Source of the DNA: DATFWC01 sp045801465
GTDB lineage: Bacteria; Pseudomonadota; Alphaproteobacteria; Rhizobiales; Xanthobacteraceae
DNA: 43,091 bases
Assembly: GCA_045801465.1 (NCBI GenBank)
Contig: JBJMSU010000064.1
Coordinates: 1 to 43,091 of the forward strand
Direction: 5' to 3'
This document shows, piece by piece, positions 7,969 to 15,744 of the stretch. A program made the position numbers and the translations under genes. Under the pieces are notes generated by a model. That model saw nothing but the letters and a program-made list of their open reading frames with translations. It did not search any database and was not told where the DNA came from. How positions within the stretch are numbered: position 1 is the first letter of the stretch; each line of letters opens with the position of its first letter.

Positions 7969-9270
7969 ATGATGAAGAAGGTCATTTTACTCGGACTGTC
8001 TGCGGTCCTGTATTCAGCGCCACCCGCTTCGGCAGCCGACATGGTGACAAAGGCACCGCCTGCACCGCCCGCGCCAGCTTCCTGGTGGGATACCTTGACG
8101 ATAACTGGGCATGTGGAAGGCGGCATTACGGGGAATGCCAGGAACACGCTCAATGGAATCAATTTTGGCCATCTCTTTACCGACAAGGCCAATAGCTTCT
8201 TGTTGAACCAGGCGCTGCTGACGATCCAGCGTCCTCTTGACCCGAAGGCGACAGGTTACGACTTCGGCTTCAAGTTCCAAGCAATGTACGGGTCCGATGC
8301 GCGCTACACGCATTTCCTGGGTGAGTTCGACGAGGCGATCAAGGACAGGAACCAATTCGACATCGTCGAGGCGCACGCCTTGTTCCATGCCCCCTGGTTC
8401 ACACCGGGCGGCATGGATATCAAGGTCGGCCAATACGTCACCTTGGAAGGCGCGGAGGTCATCTCTGCGCCGGACAATCCGCTCTACACGCATTCCTACA
8501 TCTTTAATTTCGGCATTCCCTTCAAGCACACGGGCATCATGACGACGACTCACGTAACCCCGGCCCTCGATATCTATGCCGGCGTCGATACCGGAGTGAA
8601 CACGACGTTCGGTCATAGGTTGGACGACTTCCGCAGCGGGGACAACAACAAGGCCGCGGCGTTCCATGGCGGCATCGGGCTCAACAATCTTTTCAATGGC
8701 GCACTCACGATTCTGGCAACCACCCATATCGGCCCAGAAAACCCGGACACGACAGCGGTTCGACTGGCATGTGCGTGCAATCCCAATACTGCGCTCCGCT
8801 ACCTGAATGACATCACAGCCACCGTGAAAGTAAACGACAAGCTCACTTTCATCACCGATCTGAACTATATCCGTGACGATGGCTTCAGGGCCGAGGGGTA
8901 CGGTGTGGCGCAGTACGTCACCTACCAGGTCAACGACTGGCTCAAGCTCGTCGGCCGCGGCGAAATCTGGCGCGACAACAACGGCTTCTTCGTTGCGGCC
9001 TTCCCGGGCAACCTCGACTTTGTCAGGGCCGAGCACGGCGATCCGCTCGCGGTGGTCATCGGCGGTGGCAGGACCACCTACGGCGCGCTCACGGCCGGCG
9101 CCACGCTCACGCCGACCCTTCCGCCCAATCCTTACGTCAAGAACCTGATCATTCGGCCGGAGATTCGCTACGACACGTCGCTGAACGACACGACACCGTT
9201 CGCTGCCGGCACGAAAGGTTCGCAGTTCACCTTCGGCGGCGACATCATCGTTCCATTCACGGTGAGATGA
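7969..9270 (+). CDS. Outer-membrane beta-barrel protein, BBP2 (OmpL-like) type
   Basis: The 433-residue product has a signal peptide (MMKKVILLGLSAVLYSAPPA SAA), a short Ala/Pro linker, then WWDTLTITGHVEGGITGN and a long run of alternating beta-strand pattern: LLNQALLTIQRPLDP, YDFGFKFQAMYGSDARY, GMDIKVGQY, and the closing strand FTFGGDIIVPFTVR with a terminal aromatic/Arg end. This matches the putative beta-barrel porin-2 family (DUF1597), thought to form outer-membrane channels of unknown selectivity. Two adjacent ATGs occur at 7969 and 7972; GGGGG is 3 and 6 bases upstream respectively, so the second may be used. Two cysteines (CACNP) lie in one predicted loop. Confidence 0.8.
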   Translation: MMKKVILLGLSAVLYSAPPASAADMVTKAPPAPPAPASWWDTLTITGHVEGGITGNARNTLNGINFGHLFTDKANSFLLNQALLTIQRPLDPKATGYDFGFKFQAMYGSDARYTHFLGEFDEAIKDRNQFDIVEAHALFHAPWFTPGGMDIKVGQYVTLEGAEVISAPDNPLYTHSYIFNFGIPFKHTGIMTTTHVTPALDIYAGVDTGVNTTFGHRLDDFRSGDNNKAAAFHGGIGLNNLFNGALTILATTHIGPENPDTTAVRLACACNPNTALRYLNDITATVKVNDKLTFITDLNYIRDDGFRAEGYGVAQYVTYQVNDWLKLVGRGEIWRDNNGFFVAAFPGNLDFVRAEHGDPLAVVIGGGRTTYGALTAGATLTPTLPPNPYVKNLIIRPEIRYDTSLNDTTPFAAGTKGSQFTFGGDIIVPFTVR

Positions 9271-9520
9271 CCGTAGGAATTGATTCGCGAGCCGGCCGGC
9301 GCACCGAAGCTGTCGACCGCGTCTGTTTCTACGTTGATCGTCATTTGGTGACAATTTCTATTGCTATCAGATGTTGCCTTGCGAGGCCGGCGGAGACGGC
9401 TCGTGTATTCAGCAGCGGACGTTCGGGGATTGATGCTCGCACAGTTGCAGCGCCACGCCGCCCTACAACTATGGCGGTTTGCGTCCTGTGCAGCTTACTG
9501 TGTTCTTCGCTGAGCGCCCA

Positions 9521-9997
9521 TTACCTGTGGTCGTGCTTGGGCACCTTTGCCCGATACGTCTCGTGGCAAGAGCTGCAGGCTTGAGAGACTGCGCGCACCT
9601 GCGTAGCGACCGATTTTGCATCGCGAGCATCCGTCTTGGCGAGCTTATCGGTTTCCGCCGCAAGAGCGCCTGCCTTGGCGTCGAAATCCGACCATTTTTG
9701 CCAGATCACAGGTTTCGCTCCCGACGGATGCTGCGTGCTCCCTGGCGGAAACAACGAGGTGATCTTTGCTGCAAGGTCTTGGATTGCCCGCGCATCGGCT
9801 TTGATCGAACCGAGATCGCGATTCGACTTCACCCTCTCGGTGATCGTTTTCATGGCTTTTGCCATGGCTTCCATGGCATCCATTCGCTCCTTGACGAGAC
9901 CCGTTGCGCCTTCATGTGCGGTGACACAGCGCAGCGCAGTCAACGTCGCAAGCGCAAAGCCCGCAGCGATGCAGGTCGTCCGAGCGAAGCCAAACAT
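9521..9997 (-). CDS. Cytochrome c' (class II c-type cytochrome)
   Basis: The 158-residue protein has a signal peptide cleaved near CVTA, then the four-helix pattern of class II cytochromes c: VKERMDAMEAMAKAMKTITE, a middle segment PVIWQKWSDFDAKAGAL, and the heme-binding site CSSCHETYR close to the C-terminus, the diagnostic position for cytochrome c' and c556. Members bind NO or act in electron transfer in the periplasm. Its ATG (9997-9995) overlaps the stop of the upstream outer-membrane gene by one base (TGATG), indicating translational coupling. It is the last gene of a minus-strand set beginning at 11954. Confidence 0.88.
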   Translation of the reverse strand: MFGFARTTCIAAGFALATLTALRCVTAHEGATGLVKERMDAMEAMAKAMKTITERVKSNRDLGSIKADARAIQDLAAKITSLFPPGSTQHPSGAKPVIWQKWSDFDAKAGALAAETDKLAKTDARDAKSVATQVRAVSQACSSCHETYRAKVPKHDHR

Positions 9998-11440
9998 CAC
10001 GACACCTTGAGACGAACGAACACCATATAGCTCGTCGGATCGCTGCCGTAGAACGGCGTCAGGCCGGCGGGGACGCCGTATTTGCTGACCAACCCGCCGA
10101 CGCCGAACTTGAGATGGTCCGTCAGGGGGATGTCGTAAATCCCCCCCCACCGAGAGCTTGAACACCGGGAAGCCGGCATGCGCGAGGGCTGGGTCGATGT
10201 CCGGCAAATCGTGCAGGAGATCATGCGCATCGATGCGCTCGGCGCGGAGAAAGAGCGTGTACCGTTTTTGCAGGATGAGGGCGCTCTCCACAAGAAAAGC
10301 GTCGAACGTCTCGCCTGGATGCGTGATTTTTCGGCCCCACGCAAAGGTGCTGCTCCATAGATTGTTGTCGCCAAACGGCTGCGTGTACGTCGCCGAGGCG
10401 GTGATGCGATCCTCATCAACGTCGGGCTCGAGCTGCTCGGGCGAATGGATCCGACCCCATGAGACTTGTGCCGAAAGTTCGCGGACCGGATTCCACGTAA
10501 GCCGTGCAGAGACGCTGTCGAGGCGCGGCGACTCGATATCAAAACGATGCTGGTCCGGTTCGCGTCCGCGAAACGCGGAAGCTTCGATTTTCCAGGTATC
10601 GATCACTGTGCCGAGCGTCACCACGCCGAACGTGATGTGCGTGCTGTCGAGCCAATGGTGGGAGATCGGCGCCTCCGGGTTATCCATGCCGCTGGTGCGA
10701 TGCATGAAAGCCGGCGGCCCGAGGGCTGGCTCTCCCGGCAGGCCCCCGTAAATAAACACGCTCGATTTGGCGGAGAGGTTGTAGCTGTAAGTTCCCGCCA
10801 ATTCCATGAACAGATCATGAGGGTGTTGCCGATCGACCAGCAAAGTACGGCCATCCGCCGTTTCGCCCGCGGCGAACAGCAGAGGATAGCCGCGAGGTCC
10901 GATGAAGGGGTCGGGTGAGAGCATCGCGCGAAAGCCGAGCGTGCCGTCGCCGAGCTGGCGTTGCGCCATGCCCATGACCATTCCGGATGCAAATGCCTTG
11001 TGGTCGCCGCGCGGTCCGCCCTGGTTGTCGTAGACGCCGTTGAGCAGCCCATGCCACATGACCATCCAATCCCCATACATGGCGTGGATGCCTTCGTGCG
11101 GCGTTGCATCGGGAAGCCAGCTCGTGCCCGAGCCCTCGCGCGTCATGGGATAGGGGCCGAGAAAACCCTTCATGGCGGCACCGGCGTGGTCGCTCGGATG
11201 GCCGGAATGATCGGCCGGAGCGTCGTTGGTGCGGGTTGGGTGATCGTGCTTGCGCGCGGGCTTCTTCTGCTTTTTCGCGGGCGGCTTGGTCTTGGAGTCC
11301 TTCGCGGCTCCGCCGCGTTGATGATGCTCGTGGCCGGCATGGGACGAATCCTGGGCGTACGCCGCAGGGATTGCGAGAGCCAGACCGATTCCAACAATGA
11401 GCGTGCAGCGTCCGCACGCTGTGCGAGACAGACAAAACAT
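9997..11440 (-). CDS. His-rich outer-membrane-type protein, frame broken at a C8 run
   Basis: From ATG 11440 (GAGGA 9 bases upstream) the protein has a signal peptide ending AYAQ, a His/Lys-rich stretch (HAGHEHHQRGG, then HDHPTR and HSGHPSDHAG), and a long barrel-like domain with SGTSWLPDATP, HGLLNGVYDNQGGPRG, LLVDRQHPHDLFMEL and FMHRTSGMDNPEAPISHHW. I recall such proteins near copper-resistance genes, but the function is unproven. The frame breaks at the run of eight C (10141-10148). With seven, the protein would continue SVGGIYDIPLTDHLKFGVGG to FVRLKVS and stop at 9997-9999, exactly overlapping the cytochrome c' start; corrected length 480 residues. As written, the frame runs on in frame through cytochrome c'. 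Confidence 0.72.
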
Positions 11441-11537
11441 GGGAACGTTCCTCGGGACAGCAAATTGCACATGGCTGCGCTCCCCACGAATGGGCAAGCA
11501 CGGTGGATCGCGCCGCGAGTCTTGCGGCGTCACCAGG

Positions 11538-11954
11538 TCAGGCTGTGCGTTTAGGTATTCCAGGGTCCAGGACGACCGGACGGCCCCGATAAGTTTCAAT
11601 ATTGATCACATACACGATCGGTTTGCCGGCGAAAACGACTTCACCGGGCGGCCTCGCCGGAACAAAGGTGCTGACGATCGTGCAGAGGCCGCAGCACTTG
11701 AAACAGGCTTGATCGCCCGACGACTTCTCCGATGCGCCATCGCCCGACGACGGCAATGCTCCGTCGTGATGGTGCTCGTGATGCATGGCGTGCTCGGCGT
11801 GTTCGCCATGCTCGTGGCCATGACTCACGGCCTGCAGCACGTTTGGATGGCACGGTTCGTCCGGCGCGGCGCTGAGTGCAACTCGCCCGAATCCGCCGCC
11901 AATGAAGGCAAGCGCGATTGCGAGCGCGAGGGATCGCCGAATCCAGTGGCGCAT
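11538..11954 (-). CDS. Histidine-rich, Cys-containing periplasmic protein (DUF2946-like)
   Basis: The 138-residue product from ATG 11954 has an N-terminal signal/anchor (RRSLALAIALAFIGGGFG), a His cluster HGHEHGEHAEHAMHHEHHHD, and a Cys group CFKCCGLC followed by a conserved-looking tail FAGKPIVYVINIETYRGRPVV. The layout resembles the small DUF2946-type proteins found with copper homeostasis genes, but I cannot claim membership. His and Cys clusters suggest metal binding. No strong ribosome site precedes the chosen ATG; longer in-frame starts exist up to 12167 but lack a signal peptide at their N-terminus. It heads the set with the outer-membrane-type protein (97 bp downstream) and cytochrome c'. 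Confidence 0.68.
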   Translation of the reverse strand: MRHWIRRSLALAIALAFIGGGFGRVALSAAPDEPCHPNVLQAVSHGHEHGEHAEHAMHHEHHHDGALPSSGDGASEKSSGDQACFKCCGLCTIVSTFVPARPPGEVVFAGKPIVYVINIETYRGRPVVLDPGIPKRTA

Positions 11955-12045
11955 GTCAGCAAAATTATCAATCACGGACGGATGCCGAAAGGCTTGACAC
12001 GAATTTTGGTCGGACTGTGATTTAGAAAACACAGTGAAGAAGTTG

Positions 12046-12155
12046 CCAATGGGGCCGGAACCCGCGCCACTGACCATCGCAACCTCGGAGGCGCGTGATT
12101 GGCTCCTGGCAGAGGCCGCCGCAGACCAAGTCGTCTCAAATTGCTCGTCGCATGG
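12046..12155 (+). pseudogene. Remnant of the 3' end of a GcvA-like LysR gene
   Basis: The plus strand reads APLTIATSEARDWLLAEAA in one frame and then, after about one lost base, RLKLLVAWH in the next frame. This matches the end of the intact LysR protein (KARDWLLAEAAGDVRRLKSLVA, shown here as split segments ARDWLLAEAA and RRLKSLVA), with the TAG stop changed to TGG. DNA similarity to 7144-7208 is plain. The rest of the gene is absent. It suggests a second LysR gene once stood here, facing the divergent metal-type set. Confidence 0.62.
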
Positions 12156-12182
12156 CACGTTTCGCAAGCTTGCAGGGTGCCG

Positions 12183-12623
12183 TCAGCTCGCCCTTTTCAC
12201 GGGAACGACGAGGGGCTTGTCCTTGGCGCTGCGGCTATGGACCACGAGGGCCTTCGCCGCCGCACTGGCGCTGTCGTTCCGGGCGAGGTGAGGAATGTCT
12301 GCAGGGATGATGCTGCACTCGCCGGCTTTGACGGTCGTCATTCCTTGCCCCTCGATTTCGACGATGAGAGTCCCATCGAGGGTATAGAGGATTTCCTGAG
12401 CGCCCGGATGCATGTGCCAGGGAGCAGCGATGCCGGGCCCGAACTCGACCACACTCACAACGCTCTCTTGAACCTGTTGACCTTGACTTTCCAAGTCCTT
12501 GCGCAGGATTTGCGTCAGCTTGGGTCCGGCTGCCGGCGTCTGCGCCGTTGCGACTTTTGACATTGCGGAAGCCGACGCGGCGGCGCCGGCAACAAGCAAA
12601 AAGCGGCGATCAATGATTCTCAT
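12183..12623 (-). CDS. Secreted cupin-domain protein
   Basis: The 146-residue protein begins with a signal peptide (MRIIDRRFLLVAGAAASASA, ending near TAQT) and has a single cupin barrel at residues ~45-135. Motif 1 is PWHMHPGAQEILYTLDGTL, giving the usual two His and one Glu metal ligands; motif 2 is CSIIPADIPHLARN with the third His. AGGAGGG lies 5-11 bases before ATG 12623. Small secreted cupins bind a divalent metal and may be oxygenases, isomerases or sensors; nothing here fixes the activity. It lies between the LysR remnant and the second 87-bp repeat. Confidence 0.88.
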   Translation of the reverse strand: MRIIDRRFLLVAGAAASASAMSKVATAQTPAAGPKLTQILRKDLESQGQQVQESVVSVVEFGPGIAAPWHMHPGAQEILYTLDGTLIVEIEGQGMTTVKAGECSIIPADIPHLARNDSASAAAKALVVHSRSAKDKPLVVPVKRAS

Positions 12624-12982
12624 GTTTCCCTCCTCAAGGTGCGCGCATTGCGGCCCGGGCAGGCCACGGCCGGCATGCGCCCACCAACAAAAACCCGCCC
12701 CGGCTCCGGAATTCCTCAGGTTCTGCGCTTCCAGGTGAATTAATCGCTGCTGCCAGACGAGGCTGACCGGACGTTGCGCGGATCACAAGGCTGGACGCCG
12801 GGGGCTCGTGTCGGCCGGTCGCGGACCGATCCTGCATCCGTTCTCACCAGCTTGTGATTTTGCGATCTTGCGGCCGGAGGCAAGTCCTCATACCTTGCCG
12901 CTCACGGGGACATGCAGTCTCCCCGTCAGACGGTCGTCCGTCCAAGCACTGCGCAGCACTCGATTTATCGAGGAGATTGCGC
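12624..12982. other. 359-bp divergent intergenic region
   Basis: Between the cupin (minus) and the rhodanese-ChrB gene (plus). It holds the 87-bp repeat copy 2 (12843-12929) and must contain both promoters. I saw no convincing sigma-70 elements or operator; the part 12630-12842 shows no gene. Confidence 0.5.
12843..12929. repeat. 87-bp dispersed structured repeat, copy 2
   Basis: Second copy of the element at 7221-7307. The stem GGCAAG/CTTGCC (12879-12884 with 12894-12899) is fully Watson-Crick here, whereas copy 1 has a G-U at the same pair. The ACGGGGA/TCCCCGT stem (12904-12910 with 12920-12926) is unchanged and one difference falls in its loop. It ends 53 bp before the rhodanese-ChrB start, so it may lie in that leader. 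Confidence 0.8.
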
Positions 12983-13780
12983 ATGGACGAAGCCCTCTCG
13001 GTTTCCCCGCATGATCTGTATGCGCGTCTCGGCACGGCATCGGCCCCGTTGCTGCTTGATGTCCGGCGTCAGGAAGCGTTCGACACGGACGACCGATTGA
13101 TCATCGGCGCGCTCCATCGCGCTCCCGAGGATGTCGGACGGTGGCAGAAAGAATTCGTTCCGGGTCGCCCGGTCGTCGCCTATTGCGCTCACGGACAAGA
13201 ACTCAGTCAGGGAGTCGCCGCAGCCCTTGGGCGCGCCGGCGTTCAGGCCACCTATCTCGAGGGCGGCATTTCGCGCTGGACGGAGCAAGGCTTGCCCACG
13301 CGCAGGAAGGACGGCGGGGGAACGGACAAATGGGTCACGCGCGAACATCCCAAGATCGATCGCATCGCCTGCCCATGGCTGATCAGCCGCTTCATCAATC
13401 CGCTCGCCGAATTCATCTACGTTCCGGCGAACGAAGTCCCTGCGGTCGCGCAGAAGATTGGCGGGACGCCCTACGACATCAAAGGCGTCCAGTTCGGCCA
13501 TGTGGGCGACCGCTGCTCCTTCGATGCGATCGTCAAGTCCTATGACATTCACGATCCGGCTCTCGACCATCTTGCCACGATCGTCAGGGGCGCAGACACG
13601 TCGCGGCCCGATCTGACGCCGCAATGTGAAGGTCTGCTGGCGATTTCCTATGGACTCTCGAGCAATTTCCCCGACGACCACGAAATGCTGCGGCACGGAC
13701 TGGTCATCTACGACGCGCTCTACACATGGTGCCGCCTGCAGGCCAAGGCGCGTCATTCGGTTGCCACGGCGACGGCGTGA
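12983..13780 (+). CDS. chrB: Rhodanese-ChrB fusion (chromate-resistance-type protein)
   Basis: The 265-residue protein joins an N-terminal rhodanese domain (residues ~8-105; LLLDVRRQEAFD, active-site loop YCAHGQELS with Cys68) to the C-terminal ChrB domain (~115-255; EHPKIDRIACPWLISRFI, GVQFGHVGDRCSFDA, DDHEMLRHGLVIYDALYTWC). ChrB-type proteins accompany chromate transporters and are needed for their regulation, though many homologs have no tested function. GAGGAG lies 8 bases before ATG 12983. No chrA gene is present; the gene is followed by DUF1259, a Cys-rich peptide and cytochrome c. The gene symbol is for domain similarity only. Confidence 0.88.
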   Translation: MDEALSVSPHDLYARLGTASAPLLLDVRRQEAFDTDDRLIIGALHRAPEDVGRWQKEFVPGRPVVAYCAHGQELSQGVAAALGRAGVQATYLEGGISRWTEQGLPTRRKDGGGTDKWVTREHPKIDRIACPWLISRFINPLAEFIYVPANEVPAVAQKIGGTPYDIKGVQFGHVGDRCSFDAIVKSYDIHDPALDHLATIVRGADTSRPDLTPQCEGLLAISYGLSSNFPDDHEMLRHGLVIYDALYTWCRLQAKARHSVATATA

Positions 13781-13922
13781 GGAGCTTCTCCCAGGAATTT
13801 GCACACACTCCGGGAGCCAATCCGTCGCGAGAACGTTGATGGGTTATTTCAGCAGATGTCGGCAGTCTTTAGGGGCGGAAACGTCAACCGGGCAATAAGC
13901 CCCGAATGGAAGGAGACCAGCA

Positions 13923-14819
13923 ATGCGTACCATTCTTCCGCTGTTCTTGAGCGCCGCCATCGCGGCGTTCGCGTCCGCGGCAAGCGCGCAGGAAATCGAT
14001 TGGCAGAAGGTCGATGATGCGTTCGGCCGCAAGGCCACGGTATCCGCCGATGTCCATCGCTACGGTTTTCCGCGCAGCGATCTTCAGGTGACCCTCGACG
14101 GCCTGACCATCAGGCCGGGACTGGCGCTGGGCGGCTGGGTGGCGTTCAAGCCCGTGCAAGGTGGCGCCATGGCGATGGGCGACCTGGTGCTGCTGGAGAC
14201 CGAGATCAATCCGGTGATGTCCAAGCTGATCGAGAACGGTATCGAGATCACGGCCGTCCATAATCATGTCCTGCGTGCCAATCCTCCGACGTTTTATATG
14301 CACATCGGCGGACACGGCGATCCGATCAAGCTGGCGACGGCGATCCGCACGAGTCTGGCGGAAAGCAAGACGCCGTTGCAGGCAGGCGTCCCGTCGGCCG
14401 CCGTGCCCCCGCCCGCAATCGAATTCAATACCGCGCAGGTCGAACAGATCATCGGTGCCAAGGGCCAAGACAACAACGGCATCTACCAATTTGCCGTGCC
14501 GCGCCGCGATCCAATCAGCGAGCACGGAACGCAGATCACTCCGCCTGGGCCCACCGGAGTGGCCACCGCAATCAACTTTCAGTCGACCGGCGGCGGCAAG
14601 GCTGCGATTACCGGCGATTTCGTCCTGATCGCCGAGGAGGTGAACCCAGTGATCAAGGCGCTGCGCGCGAACGGCATCGAGGTGACCGCTATTCACAGCC
14701 ATATGCTCACGGAGCAGCCCCGGCTGATCTTCATGCACTTCTGGGCCAACGACGACGCGCTCAAGCTGGCGAAAGGATTGCGCGAGGCGCTGGACAAGAC
14801 CGCGAGCGCGAAGAGCTGA
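13923..14819 (+). CDS. DUF1259 protein with an internal duplication
   Basis: The 298-residue secreted protein (signal peptide to ASAQ, ~22 residues) consists of two related halves. The first has DLVLLETEINPVMSKLIENGIEITAVHNHVL...FYMHIGGHGDPIKLATAIRTSL in outline, and the second FVLIAEEVNPVIKALRANG, EVTAIHSHML, IFMHFWANDDALKLAKGL. The repeated AxHxHxL and MHxxxxxDxxKLA patterns suggest metal ligands. DUF1259 proteins occur near oxyanion- and metal-resistance genes; no activity is established. AAGGAG lies 8 bases before ATG 13923. It lies 142 bp after chrB on the same strand. Confidence 0.88.
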   Translation: MRTILPLFLSAAIAAFASAASAQEIDWQKVDDAFGRKATVSADVHRYGFPRSDLQVTLDGLTIRPGLALGGWVAFKPVQGGAMAMGDLVLLETEINPVMSKLIENGIEITAVHNHVLRANPPTFYMHIGGHGDPIKLATAIRTSLAESKTPLQAGVPSAAVPPPAIEFNTAQVEQIIGAKGQDNNGIYQFAVPRRDPISEHGTQITPPGPTGVATAINFQSTGGGKAAITGDFVLIAEEVNPVIKALRANGIEVTAIHSHMLTEQPRLIFMHFWANDDALKLAKGLREALDKTASAKS

Positions 14820-14866
14820 CCGCCTATCGGCGGTCCTATCGCTCGAAACATCGACAGGAGGTCGTC

Positions 14867-15052
14867 ACGCGTACCATCATCATTGTGCTGGTGCTGCTTG
14901 GGTTCGGCAGCACCGGCACGCCGGCACGAGCCGCGCAAGCGGATGCCTGCAAGCAGTGCCGCGACCAGCAACGCGCCTGCATGGCGAACTACGCGGGACC
15001 AACCTGCAAGACCGAGTACGACCGGTGTATGAAATCGTGCCGGCGAAAGTAG
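14867..15052 (+). CDS. Small secreted six-cysteine peptide, apparent ACG start
   Basis: A 62-codon frame ends at TAG 15050-15052. AGGAGG (14856-14861) is 5 bases before ACG 14867, the only codon at the proper place; no in-frame ATG exists. The following codons (CGT ACC ATC) match the start of the gene before it (ATG CGT ACC ATT), suggesting an ATG-to-ACG change or a true non-standard start; GTG at 14885 is another option. The product has a signal peptide (RTIIIVLVLLGFGS, ending near RAAQA) and a ~35-residue mature part with six Cys: CKQC, then single Cys in QRACMANY, GPTCKTEY, DRCM and KSC. The pattern is C-x2-C-x6-C-x8-C-x6-C-x3-C. I do not know a function. Confidence 0.62.
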   Translation, partial: TRTIIIVLVLLGFGSTGTPARAAQADACKQCRDQQRACMANYAGPTCKTEYDRCMKSCRRK

Positions 15053-15244
15053 CCGAGGTGGAACGTGCCGACTCTTCCCCACCTTTGCGCTGTCGATGCG
15101 AGGCGGCAACCGCGTTTGCGTGAGCTGCGGGGAGGATTACGCTGTGGCACATATGCCGACGGCCTCCGGGCACAGACCTCGTTCTTTATCGCTGAACTCG
15201 ATCGTCTCTTCTTGGCAGCGATGCATGGATACGGAGAACGGACA

Positions 15245-15628
15245 GTGAGAACCTTGATTATTGGCGTGGCGCTCTTCACTGCTTCGGCGGGAACAGCGGT
15301 AGGCCAGGATGTGCAGGCCGGCGAAGCCTCGTTCAGGAAATGCCAAGCGTGCCATGATGTCGGTCCCGACGCGAAGAACAAGATCGGCCCAATGCTCAAT
15401 GGAGTGGACGGACATAAGTCGGGTTCGGTCGAGGGCTACAGCTACACTGATGCCAACAAGAACGCGGGTATCACTTGGAGCGAGGACACGTTCAAGGAAT
15501 ACATCAAGGACCCGCGCGCCAAGATGCCCGGCACCAAGATGATCTTCCCCGGCATCAAGGAGGAGAAGGAGGCCGCCGACCTGTGGGCCTACTTGGCGCA
15601 GTTCAAGTCCGACGGCAGCAAGAAATGA
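15245..15628 (+). CDS. Class I c-type cytochrome (c2/c550-like), periplasmic
   Basis: From GTG 15245 (GGAG 8 bases upstream) the 127-residue protein has a signal peptide ending TAVG and one heme site, FRKCQACHDVGP. The later segments IGPMLNGVDGHKSGSVEGYSY and PRAKMPGTKMIFPGI supply the sixth heme ligand Met in the usual class I c2/c550 arrangement. It carries electrons in the periplasm. An in-frame ATG at 15221 would add eight residues but has no ribosome site. It ends the plus-strand set with chrB, DUF1259 and the Cys-rich peptide, 192 bp after the latter, so it may have its own promoter. Confidence 0.9.
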   Translation: MRTLIIGVALFTASAGTAVGQDVQAGEASFRKCQACHDVGPDAKNKIGPMLNGVDGHKSGSVEGYSYTDANKNAGITWSEDTFKEYIKDPRAKMPGTKMIFPGIKEEKEAADLWAYLAQFKSDGSKK

Positions 15629-15744
15629 GTTTTGAAAATGATATCCGAGCAGGGGGCTCACCCGGCGAAGGGCACGACATCTCCATTTGCAAACGATACG
15701 AGCGGTGACGCGGTGCGTCTAACGCTCTTCTTGCGAGCCGCGGG

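Noticed and set aside
8014..9354. 446-codon minus-strand frame opposite the beta-barrel gene
   Set aside because: Antisense shadow; the plus strand has a signal peptide and beta-barrel pattern and this frame has no family features.
9267..9584. 105-codon plus-strand frame after the beta-barrel gene
   Set aside because: It overlaps the cytochrome c' gene end, has no ribosome site and no recognisable content.
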